A stretch of 64,000 bases of DNA, taken from Anderseniella sp963700885 (GTDB lineage: Bacteria > Pseudomonadota > Alphaproteobacteria > Rhizobiales > Aestuariivirgaceae). This document shows, piece by piece, positions 26,224-34,339 of this stretch (its first letter is position 1; the number at the start of each line of letters is the position of its first letter). The DNA is taken from the NCBI GenBank assembly GCA_963700885.1, contig CAVOZJ010000016.1, positions 186,001 to 250,000 of the forward strand, in the 5' to 3' direction. The translations under genes were made by a program, and so were the position numbers. Below the pieces are notes generated by a model. It had not been told where the DNA came from and did not search any database. It worked only from the letters and a program-made list of their open reading frames with translations.

Positions 26224-27003
26224 ATGACCAGTGTTGTGAATTGTAAACAGTCGCGTAAGTCCATTTCGCTTTTTGCTTTAGCCGCAATGCTCATCCCATT
26301 GCATACAGCAGCAGGTTTGGCGGCCGACGAAAAAGGTATAATGGATGAAAAGGCGCTCAGCGTTCTGCAGGGGATGTCTGATTATCTCGGAGCCAGTAAG
26401 ACACTTTCGTTCGAATCCATGACTTTTTTTGATATCGTGTCCAAGTCTGGCGTCAAAATCAAGGCAGGACGCCAAAGTGAGGTCCTTTTGGAGCGACCCA
26501 ATCGCGTTAATATAAATGCGCATGGGGATGACGGGAGTGGCGTGACGATCTGGTATAATGGAGAGAAACTGACGTACTGGCGACGCGACAAGAACGAAGT
26601 TGCGAGCATCGATTTCAAGGGCAGTACCGATGGCATGCTGAACGAGATTGTTAAAGAGTACGACATTACATTGCCGCTTGCCGATCTGTTTTACTCGGAT
26701 GTCAAAAAGATGTTTGCTGATGACATACTATCTGCTCAGTATGTCGGTATCCGGATTGTCAACGGCGTGCCGTGCCATCAGCTTTCATTCGAAAGCGTCG
26801 GTGCAGACTGGCAGATCTGGGTAGAGGCTGACGCAACGCCGGTACCACGACGGTTCGTTATTGACTTCGTTGCAGATGACAACAAACCGCAATACATGGC
26901 AAGCCTGAACAACTGGAGCATAGGCGGCGAAATTGGAGAGTTCAATTTCGTTGAGGCTGTTCCAGACTTAGCAAAGCGTGTTGAGTTTAAAAAACCCGAA
27001 TAA
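26224..27003 (+). CDS. DUF2092 periplasmic protein (copy 2)
   Basis: 259 residues, signal peptide to about 34, then DUF2092 (LSVLQGMSDYLGASKTLSFE, LLERPNRVNINAHGDDGSGV, WYNGEKLTYW, GADWQIWVEADATPVPRRFV). Ribosome site GAAGGAATAGCACG. The same domain order as the 4687 and 50051 proteins. The stop codon touches the 8-bp target duplication of a miniature IS1595 element (27003-27010), so the gene escaped disruption by a base or two. Confidence 0.88.
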   Translation: MTSVVNCKQSRKSISLFALAAMLIPLHTAAGLAADEKGIMDEKALSVLQGMSDYLGASKTLSFESMTFFDIVSKSGVKIKAGRQSEVLLERPNRVNINAHGDDGSGVTIWYNGEKLTYWRRDKNEVASIDFKGSTDGMLNEIVKEYDITLPLADLFYSDVKKMFADDILSAQYVGIRIVNGVPCHQLSFESVGADWQIWVEADATPVPRRFVIDFVADDNKPQYMASLNNWSIGGEIGEFNFVEAVPDLAKRVEFKKPE

Positions 27004-27010
27004 AACAAAC

Positions 27011-27297
27011 CTTGCCTATCCGGTTGTTACCCATACCCACTAAATGTAGGGTGGGTCCATTCTCCCGAGTAGAGCCCGTCGAAGGTCGGCGCTGCGGCCC
27101 CGCCGGCGATTCCGAGCAGTGAGCGGAACGAGTTGAACGGATAGAAGCGCCGATTGAAGCGGAACGTGAACTCGTTGAGGTAGGCTTGCAGATGCTTGGC
27201 ACTGACGCCGTGATGGATGCCATTGATCCAGGTCTTCAGATTGGCGAAGACCAAAACGCTAGATCTAGTGGGTATGGGTAACAACCGGATAGGCAAG
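27011..27297 (-). mobile_element. Miniature IS1595 element (287 bp) with 8-bp target duplication
   Basis: Inverted termini CTTGCCTATCCGGTTG and CAACCGGATAGGCAAG; flanked by AAACAAAC on both sides (27003-27010, 27298-27305). Inside, the minus strand encodes only the transposase C-terminus (LVFANLKTWINGIHHGVSAK, then HLQAYLNEFTFRFNRRFYPF, FRSLLGIAGG). The 8-bp duplication is right for IS1595. Non-autonomous; related copy at 39739-40006. Confidence 0.88.
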
Positions 27298-27327
27298 AAA
27301 CAAACAAATTGGGCGGATTGGGAATGC

Positions 27328-27425
27328 CTCACAATAGCAAAGCGCTCGCTTTCCTGAAACTTGCCTCAATTCGTCTGATGGTAAGAAAACTTTGCAATCA
27401 AAGATAAAGTTTTCGGACAGACTCT
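27328..27425 (+). pseudogene. IS5-family (IS427 group) transposase C-terminal remnant
   Basis: Frame KALAFLKLASIRLMVRKLC-stop is the end of an IS427-type IS5 transposase; TTTTCGGACAGACTCTTA just after is its terminus. Confidence 0.7.
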
Positions 27426-27438
27426 TAGGGAGATTAAT

Positions 27439-27535
27439 ATGAAACCAATTTGTAAAGTTCTTGTCACTACGGCTTTAATTACCTTGGCGTTGCCCGCATT
27501 TGCACAGGACGTTGGTACCCTGTCGCCCAGTGCGG
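27439..27535 (+). pseudogene. 5' end of an exported-protein gene, cut by IS1380
   Basis: GGGAGATTAAT then MKPICKVLVTTALITLALPA-FAQDVGTLSPSADI: a clean signal peptide and 13 mature residues before the frame enters IS1380 sequence at about 27535. The remainder of the gene is not found nearby. Confidence 0.6.
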
Positions 27536-28026
27536 ATATAGGTGCAGCCGGATTGTTCCAGAAGCTCCATCACTTCAGGGGTGCCGTAATGCCCGTCACC
27601 GCGCACCGTAATCGTAACTCGCGGCCAGTTCTGCCGAATGCGCCGGATCACGTGGCGCAGCACCTGAGCCGCTTCCTGTCCGGAAGGACGTTTGCCGGGC
27701 CGCAGCACAAAGCACACCGGCTTTTGTGACGCTGCATCGTAAATATGGATTGGCTGGAAGCAGTAACCGCCGGCATGCGTGTTGAATAAGGACAATTGCT
27801 GACCGCCATGCGTGCGGTCACTGGTGTCATCAATATCAAGCACGATATGTCCCGGCACAGTGCGGAAGCTGGTGCAGAACAAATCAATCAGTGCCAGTCC
27901 CATGCGTGCCAGTTCGCGCCACGATGGGGTGTTCTCCAACCGCGACAAGGTCGGCTGGGAAGCCAGCGCATGACCGGTATCCGGCAGACGCTCGCAAGCC
28001 ATCTTGAATGCCGGATCACAGCACAA
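27533..28026 (-). pseudogene. IS1380 transposase, internal fragment
   Basis: DPAFKMACERLPDTGHALAS, QPTLSRLENTPSWRELARMG, HIVLDIDDTSDRTHGGQQLS, VRGDGHYGTPEVMELLEQSG: IS1380 DDE transposase middle. The C-terminal half is lost at 27533, and upstream the usual CGYED-containing stretch is absent because the frame runs straight into the inverted repeat block at 28017. Confidence 0.85.
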
Positions 28027-28398
28027 TGATGCGTGTTGAAGGGCCGGGTGTATTTGATTTGCGTCAATCGTTGCCTATCCAATCGCGCCAATTTCATAAA
28101 AGGCGGGGGCAAGTTGTTGCAGATACGTCGGAATTTCGCGTGGTGTCACGCTCTATTTCGCATTACCATCAACGATCTGTATGCGCGGTAAAGGTCTGTT
28201 GCTGCGCCCGGTTGCTGACGGGTTTGTATCTGCCAAGCGGTTCAAGCGGTTGTTGGAGCTTGAACAGCGCAGATATATCTGCAGCTTCTTGATGCCGCGG
28301 TTTTCTGTGTCATCATTTACTCCTGGTGGGTGATGATGAGTTAAAAACTCTCCCTTAGGCAATCGCTTTAATTTGTTCCGTAGGCGCTGATGTCAAAC
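28017..28398 (-). repeat. Inverted partial copy of the duplicated-module upstream region
   Basis: 28017-28345 is, with scattered differences, the reverse complement of 35304-35634, including an FNR-like box at 28054-28067. 28350-28398 continues as the reverse complement of 34027-34074 and shows the uninterrupted sequence (TTGCCTAAGGGAG on the minus strand) into which the miniature element and IS5 of the other copy were inserted. No gene. Confidence 0.8.
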
Positions 28399-28411
28399 AA
28401 GTAAATCTGAA

Positions 28412-29755
28412 TTATAATTCTGTCTTATGCAGATGCAAATCGCGCTGGGGGAAGGGGATTGAAATGTTGTTGGCATCAAACTGCTCCTTAACCTGTTGCA
28501 TCAGGTCCCAATAAACAGTCCAGTAGTTCTCGCTATTGACCCAAGGCCTGACGATAAGGTTAACAGATGATTTAGCCAATTCATGGACGCGGATAACCGG
28601 CTCCGGATCACTTAACACCAGTGGATGATTATTTACCACATCCTCCAGTACACTTTGCACCTTTGGGATTGAATCGCCGTATCCGATACCGAAGACCAGG
28701 TCGACGCGCCGGGTAGGGCTGGCCGTCACATTCGTAATGATGTTACCCCATACCTTACTGTTCGGGATCACGATCAGCTGATTGTCGGGCGTGCTCACGG
28801 TCGTGGCAACGATACTCATGGATTTCACGGTTCCGGCTGTCCCGGCTATGTCAACAAAGTCACCCTGATCAAACGGGCGATTGCTCATGAGCATCAGGCC
28901 GGATGCGATATTACCAAGTGTATCCTGCAGAGCAAAAGCGGCGATGAATGATGCGCCACCAAAAATCGCGAACAATGGAGTGATATTAAATCCAAGGAGT
29001 GTCAGTGCAACCATCAATCCAACCGCGATCGCTAGCAAGTAAACAACCTGGTCCAGGAAGCTCTGGAGCAACCGGGACAAATTGGGAATGCGACTGAATG
29101 AGCGTCTGGCTAACCGCCTCACCAAACGGGCTATGGCGACTACAAACAGTATGGAAACAAGAAACAACCCTGACGTGATAAGCCACTTCATTCCCCCATC
29201 CCAGTCCGTTAGCCACGTTTTCAAACGGTTGATTATTGTGCGCCAGTCGGATTGCCTCACTTCAGCAGCCACAAGCGAATTCCCGTAGGCGCGATAGTCC
29301 GCAATCAATTCAGCATTGCCTCTTTTGGTTTCCCAGGCATTAACCACGAGGCCGAGTTTCTTAAGGAAGCCGTCTCGCTGGGCCGTCTGTTCAGCGATCT
29401 CTTGGCGCAATTTATTTGCTTGATCACCTTTGGCTGACCTCAACCTTATCATCATACCTACAACTTCATTTGTTTTAGTCCTTGCGATCTCGATCCAAGC
29501 GGATGCCACCTCCTTGAGTTCCGATTTTGTAAGTGGTTGAAGTCTGAGTTCGAGTTCGGCGGGCACTATTGAAGCCTGCGTCAACTCAGTTGACATAACT
29601 CCTATAGCTGGTTCTGATGCAGTCAAAGCGTCCTGAGCCAGTGATGTCTGGATAACCAATGAGCTTGCAAGGCTCAAGCAGATAGCCAAAAGCATGATGC
29701 AGAAGCGAAGGGTTGATAGCATTGTTGAGGTATTGTTTCGGGAATGTTTAAACAT
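28412..29755 (-). CDS. MscS-family mechanosensitive channel
   Basis: 447 residues: signal peptide or first helix, a periplasmic coiled region (about 75-165), then the MscS core: helices at about 190-215 and 230-260 and the pore helix (FGGASFIAAFALQDTLGNIA), beta domain (MSNRPFDQGDFVDIAGTAGT, VSTPDNQLIVIPNSKVWGNI) and C-terminal alpha/beta domain. Inner-membrane tension-gated channel; may also be a small-ligand-gated type given the extra N-terminal domain. Single gene. Start 29755 taken as the first Met; 29722 is an alternative. Confidence 0.92.
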   Translation of the reverse strand: MFKHSRNNTSTMLSTLRFCIMLLAICLSLASSLVIQTSLAQDALTASEPAIGVMSTELTQASIVPAELELRLQPLTKSELKEVASAWIEIARTKTNEVVGMMIRLRSAKGDQANKLRQEIAEQTAQRDGFLKKLGLVVNAWETKRGNAELIADYRAYGNSLVAAEVRQSDWRTIINRLKTWLTDWDGGMKWLITSGLFLVSILFVVAIARLVRRLARRSFSRIPNLSRLLQSFLDQVVYLLAIAVGLMVALTLLGFNITPLFAIFGGASFIAAFALQDTLGNIASGLMLMSNRPFDQGDFVDIAGTAGTVKSMSIVATTVSTPDNQLIVIPNSKVWGNIITNVTASPTRRVDLVFGIGYGDSIPKVQSVLEDVVNNHPLVLSDPEPVIRVHELAKSSVNLIVRPWVNSENYWTVYWDLMQQVKEQFDANNISIPFPQRDLHLHKTEL

Positions 29756-29861
29756 CAGAATTGTCCAAATATTTACCGGGAAACGGGAGAATGAGCGTTC
29801 GTCAATTCCTGATTAGGCGAAGGTCCACACGCAATGTAATACAGGCGGCAGTTGCCTGTTT

Positions 29862-30806
29862 GAGAGCCCAACCGGAAATTAAGTTGAGTGATTTCAGCGG
29901 ATTGTAATTCCTTGAGTTGTTACTGATTCTTGGAGACCTACAATGCCGTGGACTGAAATCACCCGACCTGATTATGACAGACGCGGTTTGCGCTATGCAA
30001 GCGATTGTACGGACGATGAATGGGCTGTGGTTGCGCCGTTTCTTTTGCCTGCGTCCAGGGTTGGCCGCCCGCGCAAGCACTCGATGCGGCGGATGTGGGA
30101 CGCGATTTCCTATATAGCAGCAACCGGTTGCCAATGGGCGATGCTGCCGAAGGATTTTCCGCCTTTCACAAGCGTGCAATATCACTTCTACCGCCTGCGT
30201 GATTGTGGTGTGTTGGATGTAATCAATGAAGCTCTTGTGGCGGCCTGCCGGCTGGTTGCCGGGCGTGAAGCCGAACCGACGGCAGCCATCATCGACAGCC
30301 AGTCGGTGAAAACCACGGAAAGTGGCGGGATATACGGCTTTGATGCCGGCAAACTCGTGAAAGGCCGCAAGCGTCACATCATCACGGATACGCAAGGAAA
30401 CCTGCTGTTTGGCCTGGTTCATCGCGCCGACATTCAGGACCGCGATGGCGCGCCTTTGGTCATCGAAGCGGCGTGCGAAACCTGGCCCAGCCTGTCGCAT
30501 CTGTTTGCCGATGGCGGCTATGCCGGGTGGAAACTGGAGCTGGCCTTGCTGAACAGGCTGGACGATCCCCCGGTCCTTGAAATTGTCAAGCGGCCAAACG
30601 CGGCGGTAGGGTTTGTCGTCATCGCCAGGCGTTGGGTCGTTGAACGCACCTTTGCCTGGCTCGGGCGCTGCAGAAGATTGGCAAAGGATTGGGAAACCTC
30701 AATATCATCCTCAACCGCTTGGCTGACAATCGCAGCAATCAGACGGCAGACCAGATTTGTGGCAAAGACAATGAAATCATGGGCTTAGTTTTGAGTAGAA
30801 CTCTGA
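29862..30806 (+). mobile_element. IS5-family (IS427 group) insertion sequence, copy 1
   Basis: Left end GAGAGCCCAACCGGAAATTA; right end about TTTTGAGTAGAACTCTG. Same IS as 34340-35280 in opposite orientation. The right terminus differs from copy 2 and no clear TA/TAA duplication is seen, so one end may be rearranged. Confidence 0.8.
29943..30788 (+). CDS. IS5-family transposase (DUF4096 N-terminus), intact
   Basis: 281 residues, identical to the protein of 34356-35201. DUF4096 N-terminal DNA-binding part (LRYASDCTDDEWAVVAPFLL, WDAISYIAATGCQWAMLPKD) then the DDE domain (IIDSQSVKTTESGG with the first Asp, KGRKRHIITDTQGNLL, LFADGGYAG with the second, RWVVERTFAWLGRCRRLAKD with the Glu). Both copies keep a full-length frame, so they may be active and recently acquired; they are also natural substrates for recombination across 34-35 and 30 kb. 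Confidence 0.92.
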   Translation: MPWTEITRPDYDRRGLRYASDCTDDEWAVVAPFLLPASRVGRPRKHSMRRMWDAISYIAATGCQWAMLPKDFPPFTSVQYHFYRLRDCGVLDVINEALVAACRLVAGREAEPTAAIIDSQSVKTTESGGIYGFDAGKLVKGRKRHIITDTQGNLLFGLVHRADIQDRDGAPLVIEAACETWPSLSHLFADGGYAGWKLELALLNRLDDPPVLEIVKRPNAAVGFVVIARRWVVERTFAWLGRCRRLAKDWETSISSSTAWLTIAAIRRQTRFVAKTMKSWA

Positions 30807-31111
30807 CACAAATCAAGGTGCTGAACTTCCACTCATTTATAATATTTCAAGACGAACTTCCCGATGGAGCTGATCAGATGCATAAGAACGCTTCTACGGC
30901 ATGCTGCAAGCAGAATGGTAATGATTATGGGGTGCTGGGCTATGTCCGCCATGCATACGACGGGGCGCAGAGCTATGCTAGGCAATTACAGGCAATCTAT
31001 GTGCTTTTGGCGCAAATCTCAGCTTCCCGAAAGATCAAGCGCACTGTGGCAAGGAGCTTTGAGTTTTAATAGGCGCGATCTGGTGCGCCAGAGATAGGGA
31101 GGAAATAAAAA
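30807..31111. other. Gap between IS5 and the patatin operon
   Basis: No supported gene. A frame reading GVLGYVRHAYDGAQSYARQL to a stop at 31069 could be the end of a lost gene, but I recognise no family. Ends in a very strong ribosome site (GGGAGGAAATAAAAA) for the small ORF that follows. Confidence 0.4.
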
Positions 31112-31249
31112 TTGAAAAATATAGCATTTTTGCTCATGGCCATGGAGTTTACCGCGAGAGCAACCTTTTCTGGTTTTTTCTGTGAGCCGGACGACGTCTC
31201 CGAAGCTGGGACCGCCGACAAAGGTCTGTTGGCGAATAAAATGATATGA
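31112..31249 (+). CDS. 45-residue ORF translationally coupled to the patatin gene
   Basis: Starts at TTG 31112 behind GGGAGGAAATAAAAA and ends with TGA overlapping the patatin ATG (ATGA, 31246-31249). Sequence MKNIAFLLMAMEFTARATFS..., a hydrophobic N-terminus, one Cys (residue 24), and an acidic middle. Could be a leader that couples translation, an inhibitor or a membrane-peptide partner of the lipase. No family match known to me; coding is supported by the ribosome site and the stop/start overlap only. Confidence 0.5.
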   Translation: MKNIAFLLMAMEFTARATFSGFFCEPDDVSEAGTADKGLLANKMI

Positions 31250-33306
31250 GCAAACTGGGCCTCGCACTATCTGGTGGTGGTTTTCGTGCTACCCTTTATC
31301 ACTTGGGGGTTATTCGCTTCCTGAGGGATGCTCAGATTCTTGCTAATACTTCTGAAATTGCATCCGTTTCAGGCGGGAGTATACTTGCAGCCCATCTCGT
31401 ATTGAACTGGGACCGCTATATTGGTGATGATGAGAGTTTTGACGCAGCAGCAACCGAAATATTAGAATTCGTACGTTTTGATATTCGAAATCATATCGCG
31501 CGCAGAATTCCATTGCAGTTGCCTTTGCGATTGCTGGCCCGAACCCCGTTTTTAGAACGCAGAACAATAACCCAAAATGCAATATTGGAGCAGTATTACA
31601 AAAAATATCTATTTGGTGAGAAATGTCTTTATGAGCTTCCAGAGCAACCAAATCTGAACATCCTGGCGACGAACATCAGCACAGGCCGCCTGGCTGTTTT
31701 TAATCGCCAAGGGTTGTTTATGGAGAGCAGGGATAAAGAGAACGTAAAGCACTTTGATTTTGTCCCGGGTCAATTGGCGCGAATAGCTCAAGTTGTTACG
31801 GCGTCTTCTGCCTTTCCAGGTTTTTTTTCTCCGGTTGAGTTCACTGCCGCCGACCTCGGGGTGCACGAGGGTGAATTTGCGCCTGAATTTTTTACAGACG
31901 GTGGCGTTTATGACAACCTGGGCATTCGTGCATTCTCATGGTTGAAACAAAATAAGCCAAACTTCGATCGTGTAATTGTAAGCGATGCGGGGAAACCTTT
32001 TCAGATTTTGGCAACCGCATCATTAGGTCTTGTTGGTCAATCAGTTCGTGCCTCGGATATACTTTGGGATCGCGTTTGGCAGTTGGAGCATGAGAATTTT
32101 GCTAATGAAGAGGGTTTTGTATTTCTATCTATGACCGACATTGTTGACTTGGCCGAAGACCCCAACGCGTTGCACCCGCTGGTCCAATCGGAAGTCCACA
32201 CAATTCGCACCGATCTAGATCGCTTTTCCGATGCGGAAATTGATGTTCTTGTCCAGCATGGGTATGAGGTCGCGCGTAACACGTGCCGAAAGCAGGGGCT
32301 AGTAGGGAAAGCAAAAATACCCGACGGTCCGCCATGGTCTCCTGTCAAGACGGACAAACTGAAGGTGGACAACCAAATTTTGCCGTCAAAGATGCAGCCA
32401 TCCGTAACGGCCCGTTTGTCCAGGTTGCTACGAAGATCGAGTGCTCGAAGAATAGTCTCTACATTCTTAGACTGGCGAGATTGGCCGAGTTACCTATATA
32501 TTTTTGCTGCATTTCTAGTTTTTGTTTTAACACCATTACAAGTTTACCAACTCTACAAAAAATCGGAAATTCAATCTGTGGTGATTGATGCTATAAAATT
32601 CGGAGATCCCGACATTAGCCGAATACTTTCACTAGCTACTTCGAATCCTGTTTCAAACTGGGCTGGTGAAGAAATTAGACAAAAGAGCGAACCTTCTCTG
32701 GTTAATCTGGATGGCGTCGAGATACTTAGCCATAGCCGCATATATGATCTCCGAAACTGGCAACCGGATGAAGATGACCCGAAGCATCGCGGGCAAGTTT
32801 ACATTCGTGACCGGATTAGCATGAAACTCACCGAGTCATATAATGGAGATGGGGTAGTAGTGTTTACAGCTCCGATGGTGGCTCCGGATGTTTCGTTCAG
32901 GCAATCAGAGCATTCGTTTCGGGGCACTATCACTCGTATTGCGCAACCGATAGAATATGAAGGTCAACCTCGCACAGTTTACCAATTTGAATATAATCTG
33001 TCGCGCGTGCCCAAGGGGGAAGCTGTCTCTGTGGATGTGGAGCTTATTACCGAATTTCCAACTACTGTGAGGGCTCCATTTAAAACTCACACCAAGACCG
33101 ACCTGATATCTGTCTGGATGCTGTTTCCTGCGGACCGACCCTATAAAACGTACAGTCTTGTATCCTATCCTGTTGATAGAAGTGCGCCGCCGGCTCTGAT
33201 GAGCAGTCGGTATCAGATTGATCACCCTTACGGGACCTTTATCGGCTGGTCAGTTATAAATCCCAACCCGAATTTGATCTACGAAACACGATGGACGGTT
33301 GAGTGA
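31246..33306 (+). CDS. Patatin-like phospholipase with C-terminal membrane helix and extra domain
   Basis: 686 residues. The patatin domain (about 1-330): oxyanion loop SGGGFRA (9-15), nucleophile Ser42 in SVSGGS (first Gly of GxSxG replaced by Ser40), catalytic Asp218 in TDGGVYDNLG. A basic linker (SRLLRRSSARRIVSTF) leads to a membrane helix (about 415-437, YLYIFAAFLVFVLTPLQVY) and a 240-residue C-terminal domain rich in beta strands with no recognised family. Predicted acyl hydrolase at the membrane. AT-rich codon use unlike the neighbouring cargo suggests separate acquisition. Patatin effectors kill cells in some phage defence systems (CBASS), but no nucleotide cyclase is nearby. Confidence 0.88.
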   Translation: MSKLGLALSGGGFRATLYHLGVIRFLRDAQILANTSEIASVSGGSILAAHLVLNWDRYIGDDESFDAAATEILEFVRFDIRNHIARRIPLQLPLRLLARTPFLERRTITQNAILEQYYKKYLFGEKCLYELPEQPNLNILATNISTGRLAVFNRQGLFMESRDKENVKHFDFVPGQLARIAQVVTASSAFPGFFSPVEFTAADLGVHEGEFAPEFFTDGGVYDNLGIRAFSWLKQNKPNFDRVIVSDAGKPFQILATASLGLVGQSVRASDILWDRVWQLEHENFANEEGFVFLSMTDIVDLAEDPNALHPLVQSEVHTIRTDLDRFSDAEIDVLVQHGYEVARNTCRKQGLVGKAKIPDGPPWSPVKTDKLKVDNQILPSKMQPSVTARLSRLLRRSSARRIVSTFLDWRDWPSYLYIFAAFLVFVLTPLQVYQLYKKSEIQSVVIDAIKFGDPDISRILSLATSNPVSNWAGEEIRQKSEPSLVNLDGVEILSHSRIYDLRNWQPDEDDPKHRGQVYIRDRISMKLTESYNGDGVVVFTAPMVAPDVSFRQSEHSFRGTITRIAQPIEYEGQPRTVYQFEYNLSRVPKGEAVSVDVELITEFPTTVRAPFKTHTKTDLISVWMLFPADRPYKTYSLVSYPVDRSAPPALMSSRYQIDHPYGTFIGWSVINPNPNLIYETRWTVE

Positions 33307-33642
33307 GTGTTGTCCCCCACGATTTGTGGCGCTAATGAAGGGTTATTACCGCAGCTGCATTGATCACAAATTGAACGCCAGGCAATAACACTGCAGTCCG
33401 ACCGGATGTCTGGACTTATCCAGCCGGGCTATCTAGTCGACTGTGAACTACCCGATTTTGGCTGATTGATTGTAAGCGCCCGGTGAACCCGCTCTGCCTT
33501 TGAACGGTAGTGAGAGATAATGTCCATTAGCGAGTAAATGTAAGCGTCCGCCGAACCCGACCTTGATGGCGCTGCTGCTGGCGTGAGAGTCTGGTCGTGA
33601 TAGCGGATGATCGTGTCCGCCTAATTTACGTGGACACATCTT
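33307..33642. other. IS termini between patatin and IS66 genes
   Basis: Contains an IS5-type end (33434-33470, reverse complement of 17505-17541) followed by two successive IS66-like left ends, GTAAGCGCCCGGTGAACCCG (33472) and GTAAGCGTCCGCCGAACCCG (about 33541). No gene. The double terminus suggests one IS66 inserted at the tip of another. Confidence 0.6.
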
Positions 33643-33993
33643 TTGGCAAACCGAGGCAAACGCAAGCGGCGAAGCTACTCGACGGCCTTTAAGCGTCGGG
33701 TTGTGGCGGAGACTATGGAACCGGGTGCTTCAGTTTCGGAGGTTGCCCGTCGCCATGGTCTCAACGCCAATAGGATGTATTCCTGGCGCTGCGATCCACG
33801 GTTTTGTCCTGGCCGGGAAGTTGCGGCATTCCTGCCAGTTGAGATTGAGCCAGATCGATTGCCTCCGGCCCAGGAGCCGTCCGACGGTGCCGGTCAGATT
33901 GAGATAGCTCTGGCCTCGGGGCACAGGCTGAGGGTCAGTGGTCTCTTCGATATCGATGCCGTGCTTTGCCTGGCCAAAGGTTTGGCCTCGTGA
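33643..33993 (+). CDS. tnpA: IS66 TnpA (HTH accessory protein)
   Basis: 116 residues from TTG 33643: KRKRRSYSTAFKRRVVAETM, EPGASVSEVARRHGLNANRM, YSWRC, and the C-terminal beta part (GQIEIALASGHRLRVSG, FDIDAVLCLAKGL). Typical IS66 orf1. The tnpB start (ATG 33993, overlapping TGATG) is followed by only about 11 codons before the sequence ends at about 34020; tnpC is missing, so the IS is defective. Confidence 0.85.
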   Translation: MANRGKRKRRSYSTAFKRRVVAETMEPGASVSEVARRHGLNANRMYSWRCDPRFCPGREVAAFLPVEIEPDRLPPAQEPSDGAGQIEIALASGHRLRVSGLFDIDAVLCLAKGLAS

Positions 33994-34074
33994 TGATCGC
34001 ATTACCCGCCCAACCGAACTGTCTCAATTGATTTAACATCAGCGCCTACGGAACAAATTAAAGCGATTGCCCTA

Positions 34075-34336
34075 GAGCATGTTTCACTTAGATGGAAGCG
34101 TTTGATGGAATCAAATCAGTTCACTCGGCTAGGCGCAAAGCGCAGCGCGATGTGGTGCATCGGGCAAGCTTTGCAACAACGCCGATGGGCTGATTTGGTC
34201 CACCGAAGGCCGGTTTACTGCGCCCGCTGGACTGCGTTACGGCTCCCTTGTGGTCAACCAGACCACGGCGGCAACCGTGCCTTGCCAGCAAACGCAGAAA
34301 ACCGGTCAAACGATTCCATCTAAGTGAAACATGCTC
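34075..34336. mobile_element. 262-bp miniature inverted-repeat element
   Basis: Termini GAGCATGTTTCACTTAGATG and its inverse (CATCTAAGTGAAACATGCTC), about 30 bp with one or two mismatches, flanked by TA. No coding capacity. The empty site is preserved in the inverted copy near 28362-28375, which shows the insertion occurred at TA. The right 88 bp are also present at 14000-14087. Ends begin GAGC like the adjacent IS5 element, which may mobilize it. Confidence 0.85.
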
Positions 34337-34339
34337 TAA

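Larger units (their letters stand above)
25520..26797 (+). repeat. 1278-bp direct duplication, copy A
   Basis: Identical, as far as I compared, to 35373-36650 (constant offset 9853). It contains an FNR-like box, the whole His/Arg-rich gene and the first 190 codons of DUF2092 copy 2. Copy A runs on into an intact DUF2092 gene, so it is the likely parent. Confidence 0.92.

Noticed and set aside
28153..28362. Minus-strand frame in the inverted repeat block as a gene
   Set aside because: The same sequence in the other copies carries changed frames and sits in promoter-like DNA; no domain or ribosome site.
29802..30500. Long antisense frames inside both IS5 copies
   Set aside because: Repeated identically in the second copy (34644-35297), opposite to a complete transposase; shadow frames.
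31246..33306. Patatin as a CBASS effector
   Set aside because: No cGAS/DncV-like nucleotidyltransferase or Cap2/Cap3 gene is nearby, so a CBASS operon is not supported.
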